64,000 nt of DNA, from positions 5,647,001 through 5,711,000 of the forward strand of contig NC_134025.1 in NCBI RefSeq assembly GCF_964204645.1, in the 5' to 3' direction. Position 1 is the stretch's first letter. Every line of letters starts with the position of its first letter. Source of the stretch: Tubulanus polymorphus. Taxonomy: Eukaryota > Nemertea > Palaeonemertea > Tubulaniformes > Tubulanidae. The notes under the pieces are model-generated. The model searched no databases. It had not been told where the DNA came from and worked only from the letters and a program-made list of their open reading frames with translations. The position numbers were made by a program, and so were the translations under genes. Positions 1-13,296 of this stretch are shown piece by piece.

Positions 1-3387
<3,387 letters not shown>

Positions 3388-3389
3388 CT

Positions 3390-4050
3390 GTTAAAGCAAA
3401 AAGCCAGAAAAGATTATTATCTTTACACATTTGATCTTTTTTGGCGTGATGAGTTTCAATAATGGGTCAAATCATTACTTTATGTTATTCACTTTTGTGG
3501 GATATGTTTGGTTCACAGGTATTCGACCAAGAAATCTTCTCTTTCCTCCTTCCATCGGAATATTCTTAAATCATAAGCCAAACTCAAGCATCATCTCTAT
3601 CCTTACTTGGATGAAAAACGAAAAGGTTAGAACTACAAGAAATACAAATTCTAATCAACCTTTCTCTTTGCTGGGTACAAGTTTTTCTGACTATTGCCAG
3701 GAGGCACTGTTGTATGTCATTAGACTGTTGTAGTCAAAGTGCAGCATCAGTCAGCGAGGCCGGGGCATGATGGTTGTGTTCTGATATTGGATTACTAAAA
3801 AATCAAGTCAAGCATGTCAAGCGGTACTATTTCATTGGACAGTTGGATAGCAACAATAATGGGCCCTGTGTCGTGAAAAGCCCTGTGATATATCCGACCA
3901 TGTCTGAGTGTAGCCACCCATCACCCATACTGTACTGCTGGTATCTATGACCATCATCTATGGATTGGACATTGGCTGTTGGGCGCAGACATGGTTTTAT
4001 TGGTTGTATTGTGGTCCGCTGTGTGTGGACTGTGCACAGGGGCTCATCAC
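3390..4050. other. POLQ 5' flank, no confident gene
   Basis: This stretch holds the unresolved 5' end of POLQ, including the candidate ATG at 3555 on the minus strand. A plus-strand open frame at 3431-3733 has no recognisable motif and is probably chance. I see nothing else that can be supported. Confidence 0.4.
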
Positions 4051-4053
4051 GAT

Positions 4054-4105
4054 AGCTGGGGGTAAAAATCAAAGATTTGACCCAGTATCCTAGGTACCAC
4101 CTATA
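4054..4105 (+). repeat. Dispersed short repeat, family A, copy 1
   Basis: This roughly 52-base block begins AGCTGGGGGT and contains the marker GTATCCTAGGT followed by a CTACCTAT-like end. A second copy in the same orientation lies at 31262-31315, inside an intron of asparaginase copy B. The shared sequence is diverged but collinear along its length, which suggests a fragment of an interspersed element. Confidence 0.55.
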
Positions 4106-4126
4106 AAAAAAGGTCTTTTTTTTGGC

Positions 4127-4230
4127 GGTAAGCTTTTTATAATCGGAATCGGATGGGCTTATACCAACGTGGAAATATCCGATCGTGAAACTAAACCACA
4201 GACAGGTTACTTTAACTTACTGACTACTAC
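4127..4230 (-). repeat. Miniature inverted-repeat-like element, family B, copy 1
   Basis: The block starts GGTAAGCTTTTTATAATCGG and carries GATCGTGAAACTAAACCACA then GACAGGTTAC. Its reverse complement matches 18181-18269 closely (CTGTCTGTGGTTTAGTTTCA, then CCCATCCGATTATAAAAAGC). The two copies are therefore inverted relative to each other and 14 kb apart, as expected of a short non-autonomous transposon. Confidence 0.65.
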
Positions 4231-4297
4231 TTGTCACCCGTGTGTGGATGATTCACGATTGCCTTATTCACATTCAGCCTTATATATACAAAACCGC

Positions 4298-4932
4298 ATA
4301 TAAATCACCCCAGTGAAGTTCATTACTTGTTCCTTATTCCTTATTCCATTACTTATTCGGAATTCATCGCCCAATAAGGAACAAGTAGGCCTAACTTGTT
4401 CCTTGTTCCTTATTGGGCGATGAATTCTCAATAAGTAACGAAAATTGAACCGGTAAAGACGAAAATCTGAATAAGGAACAAGGAACAAGTTACTTGTTCC
4501 TTATTGGGCGATGAATTCTCAATAAGTAACGAAAATTGAACCGGTAAAGACGAAAATCTGAATAAGGAACAAGGAACAAGTTACTTGTTCCTTATTGGGA
4601 GATGAATTCTCAATAAGTTACGAAAATTGAACCGGTAAAGACGAAAAAAATCTGAATAAGGAACAAGGAACAAGTAACATGTTATTGTTACTTGTTCCTT
4701 ATTGGGAGATGAATTCTCAATAAATAACAAGAAAATCTGAATAAGTAACAAGGAACAAGTAACATATTACCTGTTCCTTATTGGGAAATGAATTCTCAAT
4801 AAGTAACAAGAAAATCTGAATAAGGAACAAGTAACATGTTACTTGATCCTTATTGGGAGATGAATTCTCAATAAAATGGAATTGGAATAAGGAATAAGGA
4901 ACAAGTAATGAACTTAACTGGGGTATATAAAT
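4298..4932. mobile_element. Foldback element: ~50-bp terminal inverted repeats around a ~91-bp tandem array
   Basis: The left end (4298-4348) and right end (4883-4932) are near-perfect inverted copies of each other, sharing AAGTTCATTACTTGTTCCTT followed by ATTCCTTATTCCA. Between them at least six direct copies of a unit containing GATGAATTCTCAATAA begin near 4412, 4503, 4594, 4701, 4780 and 4852, with spacings of 91, 91, 107, 79 and 72 bases. An inverted half-unit sits at about 4355-4385. Each unit also has internal dyad symmetry (CTTGTTCCTTATT against AATAAGGAACAAG), so the whole can fold on several scales. No transposase frame is present. Confidence 0.85.
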
Positions 4933-5421
4933 CATACATTTTCTCAAAGAGCTAGGTGATGGAGACTTATGTTGTATTAATAAATGACCGATTGATACTT
5001 TCAAGGGAAACTAACAAGATAATCAAGATAATTTACAACTGCAAAAGTTCTAATTTCCCGCAAGTGGCACCTCGACGGCGGCCATTTTGGTGGCAGCACT
5101 GTACGGTCACCACCAACTGCGAACTAGCGCGCTCACGATTTATTTTCTAATGAACGTAATGCAAAACCACTTAATAATTATCAAAACTCCAATATTTACA
5201 AAACAGGGCAGAGCAATTTCAAATATACTGATGTAAATATTTCTACCATCACGGGTCCATTGTATTTTTATTGCATTCAGGTTCACCTCAGCCAGAATTC
5301 CACCAGTTGACCCCAATAAAATGCTGAAACCTGGTGTATGCTGCATAAATACGAACCACATATTTTTCATCAACGCTATCTAGTACTAAGAAAAAAACAG
5401 ATTTCTTTACATTACATACAT
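4933..5421. promoter_or_regulatory. Gap between POLQ and CHAF1B, with a GC-rich patch at 5058-5135
   Basis: A short GC- and CpG-rich patch at 5058-5135 stands out from AT-rich surroundings. On the minus strand it contains CCACCAAAATGGCCGCC, which resembles both a strong translation start context and the YY1-type core found near many animal promoters. It is a plausible promoter or 5' exon for POLQ, which reads leftward, but no exon could be joined in frame. A small minus-strand open frame at 5140-5373 is listed among the rejected items. Confidence 0.3.
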
Positions 5422-5427
5422 TTTATT
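5422..5427 (-). terminator. Poly(A) signal AATAAA for CHAF1B
   Basis: The minus strand reads AATAAA about 157 bases past the CHAF1B stop codon, a suitable distance for its cleavage and polyadenylation signal. The assignment rests on the hexamer and position only. Confidence 0.45.
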
Positions 5428-5583
5428 TTCATATACTGTATATATAATATACATACATGTACATATCATGTTACACAGGTAAACAGAGATTGACACATAA
5501 ACACATTATAAAAGTCAGAAAATTACAAAATTTACAATATTGTCCAAACCTAATGAGAATATTCGCGAGAACCTAAATTAATT

Positions 5584-8500
5584 TCATTTTTTGAAAGATG
5601 ATAAGGTTGTGAATTGTATACGACGCTTCTGTTTCATCAGGTCCTCCTGAGTCAGCGTCGATTGACTAGATTCATCTCCGGAAAGTTCAAGAACAAGGTG
5701 TAAATCTTTCTCTTCCTCATTATGAACCGTTGCACCTCCAAAATCAGTTGTAGAATGTTCCTGCTTCGGGGTTTCGCTCTTGACAATTGAAGGAGGTGCT
5801 AAATTCGGTTTAGCACTAGGGGACTGAAAGATGAAATAACAGTTTCAATTTTCTAGAAGATAAATTTTTTAGCAATGATAAGTTGTTTTCCAAGAAAATG
5901 GATTGAATTTTTACCTTTGACGATAAAGTAATTAACGAGACGCGTCGTTTACCACTTGAAGCATCTGAGACAGTACTAGACCTACATGTAGTTGGTTTCC
6001 TTGAAAAAATATGAAATCACAATCATACATTTGTTAAACAAATCAATGGTCAATTTCTTAATTCCAAACTAATGCTCACTGTACTATTTGAACATCTGGA
6101 CTATCTGATGTTTGAGCACCGGGGATTTTAGTGTTTTCCTTTTGTTGTTCGACAGGTTCGAGCAATTTTACGCTTTCAGTTGCTCCTTCCATCTAGAATT
6201 CAAAGGAGCTCATGAATAAACATCGAATCAGATATAAATTCTTTTTCACAATTAGTTAAGTACTTAGTTAAGATTTTTCTGAAAATTTGTTCACCTTTTT
6301 CAGATCATTTTCCTTTGTTTTCATCTTCTCTTCAGATTCTGACTGCGGTTTGTACGGTTTTCCTAATTCTCCCTCTTGAAACGATATGAAAGAACAATAG
6401 CCATCTGTCGAAGATATGGCTAATATTCTACCATCCGATGACCTAAAATTTAGATAATACCGACCAAGAAAACATAAAATCTGCCTTCCGACTAAATGCT
6501 AGCAGAATTTTAAACAAATGGAGATGCTCATACCAAGCCAAGTCACTGAGTTGATGGTAGTGAATATTTGTAACCCGAAGAAATGGAACCGCTTGCTGTG
6601 TGTCATACAGTAAAACTGCATCTTCAGTTGCAACGGCAAATATTATTCGGTATGGAAGACTGAAATAACGAAATCATTATATTAGCTCTTTAATAGATTA
6701 AGTTACGATAAATTTGCATGAAAGTTTAAACAGTAAGTATCTACCAAAATAACGATTGATATTTTTCCCACTCTTTTCGATTATTGTTTTCCACATCTTC
6801 GGCTTTTTCTGGATAAAAAAAAGATATTTTACACTTTAAATTGATAATTGGAAAAGTAATTCTTTTTTCTAAATTTTACAAAAAAGGATCAATGCATAGA
6901 AAATGTTTTAATGAACATGTTAGAGCACATTCTACAAAATGTAGGTCTGTTTATTGACAGTTTGAATTGTACACTAACCATCCTTTTGTCTGGGAATCTT
7001 CCGTAATTCAAATAGTACAGGCGAACATCTTACAATCAATGAAGCTTTACCATCGACAGGCAGATGTAGAGCTGGTCTGTTTAAAAACAACAGAAATCGA
7101 TGCCAAAACCAATTCAAAGGGTGATGTCAAAAGATAATGTCAAAATACCATCATCCAAAAAACCCTAAGAACTCACCGAGAAAATGATCCTCTTGTGAAT
7201 ATATATGAAGTGTTCAAAACTGAATCACCACTTTCGATACAACCGGCCGGGGTAATCAATAACTCTCCATCAGGCGAAAAACACAACCGACGGAAAAATG
7301 ATTTCATCGAATCGTCGTGAAACATTCTCGACAATTTCGATTTTCCTTTGTCGGCCGACGTGACGAGTTTCGTCACTTTTTGAATGCATTGTTTCGTATT
7401 GACATTGTATATTCTGCAACACCTGGAATATCATTGAAACCTAACTTAAGTTCATACATTTTATAGTAAAACTACTACTTACGACAATCATTTATCATCT
7501 ATGGATTAAAATTGTCTTACTTTCGGTGATTAATATTTACCTATCACAACTCAAAGTAGCTACGTATTGATTCAAAGGATCCCACGCAACTCCCTGTACA
7601 AAACTCTTGTGTTCTTTCAGTATACTTATGCTTTTGCCTGAATTGAAGATAATGAATTCATGAAGGACTGGGTAATAAAATTAGACCGATAACCGACTGT
7701 TAGCCAGCGGCGAGTAACTCACCTTTTTTCACATCCCACATTATAGCGCTATTATCTACCGAACCAGAAATTAGGAAATTACTGTCTGCCGACCAGCACA
7801 AATCATAGATATCCTCAATATGACCCCTGAAACGTTTAAACAAGACATCTCATCCCGAAATCAATTTTGCTGCAAATCGGAACATATTTCATTGGCAGAT
7901 TTTAACATCGTAAATTCTCTAAATTTTCTATCCATTGAGTTAAACCAGGGCTAAAGTAATGATACACCATCAAGTTATATATGGAACATTATTAACCTGA
8001 GGGTTTTGATAACACTCCAATTTTCCAAGTTCTCATCATCTTCGTCTTGAAATATACTCGGAGCGGCTGCACTGTTGTCATTCTGTTGCCACAACAGTAT
8101 CACAGAATCTACAAAGAACGACACAATGTATCAGAAGAGCGTTTTGAAAATATTGAGGGCGGCCTATTCTCAACTCACAAGATACCAAGTCTTGAAAGTA
8201 TCTATTTTAATGAGACCCAACAGGTTGTTCACTTATTTTTTCAAAACAAAACAAGAAATTCAACTTACCATCTCCACCAGATGCCAATATCTCACCTGAA
8301 ATAAATTTTAAGAAAAAAACAATTAATACAATGCATCTATTAACTAAGAGTTTCGAGGAAAAATCCAATCAATCAGGCATATTTTACCATTTGGTGAAAA
8401 TCTAACAGCATTCACTGCCCGTGTATGTCGTGTTAGAGTTGCCAGAAACTGAGTACAAGCTTGTCCTTCATCATCAATTATAACTCGCCAGATACGGATA

Positions 8501-8619
8501 TTCTTGTCGGTACCCGATGTCACCAATCTTGTGATTTCTCCGTTTTTATCGTGCTGAAAATCGATACTGTAGATCGGGTCTCTGTTATGCCATGAGATTT
8601 CTGGTGTTACCAACTTCAT
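5584..8619 (-). CDS. CHAF1B: Chromatin assembly factor 1 subunit B (CAF-1 p60), 13 coding exons
   Basis: This is the p60 subunit of CAF-1, which deposits H3-H4 on newly replicated DNA. Exons: 8619-8388, 8295-8269, 8108-7997, 7826-7723, 7637-7541, 7422-7177, 7076-6979, 6808-6745, 6659-6534, 6442-6295, 6192-6080, 5999-5915 and 5823-5584. They give 563 residues against 559 in human. The N-terminus is a WD40 propeller ([29 protein letters not shown]), followed by the highly conserved [19 protein letters not shown]. The tail contains two short motifs, [11 protein letters not shown] and [11 protein letters not shown], like the B-domain-like ASF1-binding motifs RRVTLNTL/RRINLTPL of human p60. The start ATG lies 5 bases after an intron acceptor (TTTTTTGCAG), so an upstream 5'UTR exon exists. 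CHAF1B and the ninjurin gene are head-to-head. Confidence 0.95.
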
Positions 8620-8624
8620 TTTTC

Positions 8625-9636
8625 TGCAAAAAATATTATGTTCATTTCAATCTCATATTCATAATCAGCACTCGGCCACAAAAAAGTAGGCCAGCAGCAA
8701 CATTTTTGCTACTTGAGATAGACTTCACAAATAATACAACCCCGATGACGAAACAAAAGTAACTTCGGAATTTGGACGTTGATAAGTACGCTAGGCAATA
8801 AAAATGTTTTTAGTTTCTGGGCGAAGAGTCTGGATCTGGATGATGAATGAAAAAAATGAAGAAGAAATGGACTCGTCGTCGGCCGGCCCGCCGGGCACTT
8901 ATTCAATAGAAAAACGTGTCCCCAAATTGCTTAAATTATAGACCGTTAAACTAATGTTGGTGTCTTTGGTATCTTTATCGTTTTGTGTTTTGATTAATTA
9001 CTGCTTTTATGAAGTTATCAAGGTAATTATTGGCAAAATCCTTTTGAATATTGAGCCTTAGTTCTTGGAAGTTAATACTAAATCGAGGAATTGATATCGG
9101 ACTCACCAGCGACGGATATGAACAAGGACGTATGCCCGAAAGTCGCTACTCGCTTTCCTGAGTACAATTTGAGGATTATTCCCGGCCGCGATATCCTTTG
9201 ATGATAAGAATCGATAGAATTTCCACTGGAGCCTGGGGCAACGATCCGAATCATAGATGCATAATTGTGTATGTTGCTAAACACTATGGGTGATGGTGGA
9301 TGGGTGCCCGAACAATTCCCAGCGAGAGGAGATTGTGCCCCGGCGCCGCCTGCATCCCGGCGTGAGTGAAGTCTGTGGGGCTGAAATCCATTACAACCTT
9401 GATACTTCTCTAAACCCATGAATATCACTACAACTTCGAAGCCCTTCATTCCATTTTTCAAGCGAAAAAACTACTTTTCAAAAGCATTGAGGTTCAAACA
9501 ATTCAGAATTGGGACAGCGCATTGAAACTAAGCAGTAGTATATAATATATAAGCAGGCAGTCACGATTTTCAATATCGCTTGCTTTTCGAAAATGTTAGT
9601 AAACTCCCCATAAAAGCAGAATTTGAGAATTGGAAA
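8625..9636. promoter_or_regulatory. Divergent promoter interval between CHAF1B and ninjurin
   Basis: About 1 kb separates the two starts and is richer in GC and CpG than the flanks at roughly 8860-8900 and 9100-9370. A minus-strand donor (CGTCGCTG|GTGAGT) at 9107 suggests a 5' exon of CHAF1B in this interval; see the separate entry for the open frame there. No TATA box is obvious. Confidence 0.4.
9107..9461 (-). other. Possible 5' exon or short unknown coding exon
   Basis: An open frame of about 118 codons on the minus strand ends at a good donor (GTGAGT) at 9107/9106. It is GC-rich for this region. The conceptual protein is Pro/Ser/Gly-rich, with the tail GKRVATFGHTSLFISVAG. I recognise no family. 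It may be a non-coding 5' exon of CHAF1B whose openness is chance, or an exon of an overlapping gene. Confidence 0.25.
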
Positions 9637-11098
9637 ATGGATATGAACCAAAAGGTAAGCGCACACAACGCGTAAATGCCTGGAGAATACTCTGTGATGA
9701 TAGGTTTCTATACTTTAGATATTTTGGGTGATTTGTTTCTTTTTAAGTTCATCGATGCAAAAAATGCTGGCAAAAAAGACAAAGATGAAAGTGGAACTTT
9801 AAATCCAGCGTTTAACGAGCACGATTCTTCGTTCTCTAACGACGATGTAGGAGTGGAGTCCGTTAATATGGGAACTCCCGAAGAGGAAATAGTTGTGTCA
9901 GAAACTGTCAATCCGGTGTTCGATGATAACATCAGTCTATCGAGCCAACATAGAATCCAAAACCACTCGAATATAGAAGAAAGCAGCGTAAGTTTTTGAC
10001 TTACGCATAAAGCACATCATTTGATTTTGCTGCATGTTATGTATGTATGTTGTATGAATATGCGGTAGATTTTTGCCAAAACCGGTTTCTCATTCATGAG
10101 GTATAAATATTCAATAAATCAAACACTTCCCCGAGACAATTACGTCATTAGGCGTTGATGTACTTGATATTACAGAGAAATTAGCTTTTCACATCAAAAA
10201 TTCACAGTTCAGATTCACACGGTTCTAACGTGTACCAATGGCAACGATTAGTCACGCGTATATGTATTAATATCGGATTACTTTGTGTTAAGATCGATGA
10301 AATGAAAAATACCGTGAAGTTTTCTATTTCTTTTAGCATTCAAGTTCATTAACGTGCAAAACAACATCAACAATAATTGATATCGATGAACCATTGACAA
10401 GGCAAAGAAATCGGAAGAAGCACCGTCGTCGACCTTCATCTTTATCGAAACGTTCCAAAAGAACACCGTCGCCATCTCCATCGTCTTCAGTATCAGTATC
10501 AATCAAAGCTAAAGTAATTGACGATAGTGACGACGATGTTGCCGATAAGAAGAGTATAAAATTAACCGTCGAAGCAAACGGTGTTGATATCGATCCGGCC
10601 GATATCAAAGTCGATCTCGACGATGTCAAAGACGTTCTCGAAAAACAAACGGCGAAGAATTCCGAAGATATGGCTCGCGCGAACACGATCGTAGCCAAAA
10701 AAGCGGTTACTAGTGGGCTATTGGATTTGGCTCTTCTCTCGGCAAACATCTTTCAATTTCGCATAGTTCTCGCGTTAGGGCCGAGTAAGGTGACGTACTA
10801 CGAGTTTGCCCTATGGTTGATCGTGTCATCGGCATCGCTGCAAATCTTCACGGCCATATTCTTGATGGTTTCCGGCAAAAAGGACACCGAAAGGAAATCC
10901 GGTAAGAAACACGCGCACCTAAATCGGTGTTTGGATTTCCTCAATAGTCTCACAACTCTCACAGTGTTTGCTGTTACGGTGTTAAATGTGATAATAACTG
11001 CGTTCGCGTTCGGTCTCGACTACATGGTCAACTGCGAATTACCCGAAAAACAAACCGATTCAATCAATCAATCGAAAAATGTCAATTCTACCGCATAG
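9637..11098 (+). CDS. Ninjurin-family membrane protein with long N-terminal extension
   Basis: Ninjurins are plasma-membrane proteins; vertebrate NINJ1 oligomerises to rupture membranes in lytic cell death and also acts in adhesion. Exons 9637-9654, 9748-9987 and 10337-11098 join in frame (phase 0) to 339 residues, roughly twice the 152 of human NINJ1. The ninjurin core lies in the last exon: an amphipathic stretch (AVTSGLLDLALLSANIFQFR), then membrane segments at about 240-266 (FALWLIVSSASLQIFTAIFL) and 288-311 (TVFAVTVLNVIITAFAF). The N-terminal ~190 residues are acidic and then strongly basic/Ser-rich (RKKHRRRPSSLSKRSKR), look disordered and are not part of the usual family. The start is the first ATG of a six-codon exon (MDMNQK) with a good donor; an alternative ATG at 9676 would need intron retention. 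Whether it is lytic or adhesive cannot be judged from sequence. Confidence 0.88.
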
Positions 11099-11346
11099 TA
11101 AGAAACTATGCGGTCAAATGCGGTTCATAGAAATGTACGATATTAGATTTAAAATCCTAATATCGATTGAAGGTTTTGAATCAACGAAAAGAAATCCATC
11201 CATTTTAATATGAATTTAATGATATAACATAAATTTTATTTTCCAAAAACAAAAAGTATTTTTATTTGTTTAATGAAATGTTTATATATGATTTGTCGAA
11301 ATTCATACCGTATCTCATGTTTAATTGGCACATTTCTTCGATCCTT

Positions 11347-13296
11347 CTACACTCTGGGGAAAAAGGATGCATGTTATCATTATGGGATCACAACAGAATT
11401 GAATACACAAAATACATCATTGAATTCTTTTGCAGCAGCTGAAAATTACATCATAAACGCTAATATTTTTTGATTTACGTGTGGATTAATTTTTAAAGTT
11501 TTCACCGACAACTTACATATATATAGACCACAGTTTACTTACCCCGGAGTGACCAGACATGCAATGACAGTTGTACCATGTGGACATACTTGTATCAAAC
11601 TGCAACCAACTTTCTTGGCGGCCGTAACCTGGTATTCAAAACAGCGACAATTACGAACTCGTAGTCAAGTGGATATTTTTACAATGACAGATGGAAATAT
11701 ATTGTAGAATTAGTTTGTATTCAATTGAATTATTGAAAACAATATATTCATAGTGATATTGATAGGTTCTTTGCATTAAGCATTTGACGATATTTTCATT
11801 GAATACCTGTTTCCTGCCTTCGTCAGTATAAAGCCAGCTGACTGTGATCGCGCGAACGTCATCATCTGTGACACCAGATTTTTTGGCATAACCGAACAGC
11901 AGACCGACTCTGTAACCGTATTCTGCGGCGGTATCGCGAGCTTTCTGGTAATTCCACGAGTTTCTCCCGATCATTGCGCACTGTGTAACATTTCCCGATA
12001 GATTCTCTAAGAAGTGTGAGCGATCCCATACCTACGAAGATACGCGATCAGCAAATAGTATAAGTATGTAGCTTTGCCTAACGATAAAAGCTCATATGGT
12101 AAATTCAAAATTTCATAACTATGTCTATATGAAAAATAATACGCTTTCATATTTTGATTATTGAAAGAACTTACTATTTTAGGATTTAGTCGTCTAAAAT
12201 TATTTTCTGTTATTCTATATTCGTCTGATGTGAAAGCGACAACGTTTGCTTTACCTCCTATTGCGAAAAAACATTACATATCGGTCAATATCTATGTTAC
12301 GTACAGTTTAAGTTTCTTTTACTCATTAAAATTCCGAGTTCCTGGCTGGAGCATGAAAAATTCCCAATATTAAAATCATTTTTACCTCCCGTCTTCCAGT
12401 CGTCTCCGGGGTTGTATCGTCTGTAGAAATGTAGAAAAGAAAATGATGAATTAAGAGGATCAACTTGTTACCAGAGGATTCAGTTAAGAAGAATCGAAAC
12501 ACTCAAAAACCGTTTCAAATATTAATTTACCCTTTCGGAGTGAAAAGACATCCCACTACAGTTCGACCTCTGCATAATGGTTGTACGCTACATCCGAACG
12601 ATTTAGCCTCTCGTATCTAAAACAACATGCGGTATTCATAGTCAATATCATTTGGACAGGATATATCAATATCATTTTGAGGATGCAGATCAAGTTTTGG
12701 GGAATATGTCTCATATGAAGTTAATTTACCTGACTTCTGAAAGGTTCTTTGTAAATCCATTGACTTATGATAGTTTTGATATCCTTGGCGGCAGCTCGAG
12801 AACTTCCACCAGACGACTGCGTATCAGCAGCAAGGCCACCGACGCCCTCTTCTCCGTACAATTTCGACAACAAGCGATTATTTCCAACATCGAAGGCGTT
12901 GTTAAGTCCTACTTTGGAGCAAAGGGTGTATGTACCAGATATGTCAACTAAATAATTTTTTTCGTCCCATCGCTGAAAAATATTGGATGAGCCAATTATG
13001 ATTCGAGAGCACAAGCAGGAGACAGTTTATAAACTATGATCATGATTCCGTATCTCAAAAGGTAATCAACCAATAAAGACTTACAATATCAGAGTTAATT
13101 TTTCTAAACTCGTCCTCGACAAAATATGGCAGTCCAGATGGAAATGCCATACCAGCAAATATGACATCACATACGGCTCCAAATAAACAAACCGCTAAAA
13201 AGACCTGGAAAGGTCGATACACAAATTTCGAGATCGTAAAAATCGAGTATATATTTGTGGTAAGTTTTATTCAATGATATACCCACATACCTTCAT
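11347..13296 (-). CDS. Secreted protein of two homologous four-cysteine domains, family not recognised
   Basis: Nine exons read leftward: 13296-13291, 13204-13085, 12972-12730, 12616-12531, 12420-12386, 12257-12175, 12031-11807, 11628-11543 and 11353-11347 (seven bases with the stop). They total 296 residues. The protein starts with a signal peptide (MKVFLAVCLFGAVCDVIFAG). It is an internal duplication: FRKINSDI|RWD...TYTLCSKVG...FGCS...LCRGRTVVGCLFTPKG is echoed by FRRLNPKI|VWD...NVTQCAMIG...VGCS...VCPHGTTVIACLVTPG. Four cysteines are shared by both units, and introns fall at equivalent places and phases, so the unit was copied with its exons. The end of each unit (GCS...C...VxxCxxTPxG) loosely recalls the last cysteine motif of CAP/SCP domains, but no CAP histidine/glutamate site is evident. 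The tiny terminal exon is the weakest part of the model. Confidence 0.7.

Noticed and set aside
3431..3733. Plus-strand open frame of 100 codons
   Set aside because: No motif, no splice context, and it overlaps the POLQ 5' region; probably random.
3827..4072. Minus-strand open frame of 81 codons
   Set aside because: It lies in repeat-rich sequence with no domain and no initiation context.
4298..4932. Reading the repeat array as a CRISPR array
   Set aside because: Units vary in spacing, have no unique spacers, are bounded by inverted termini, and the genome is eukaryotic.
5140..5373. Minus-strand open frame of 77 codons with a hydrophobic C-terminal segment
   Set aside because: It is short, has no recognisable family and no supporting splice structure, and lies beside the CHAF1B 3' end. 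It may be chance.
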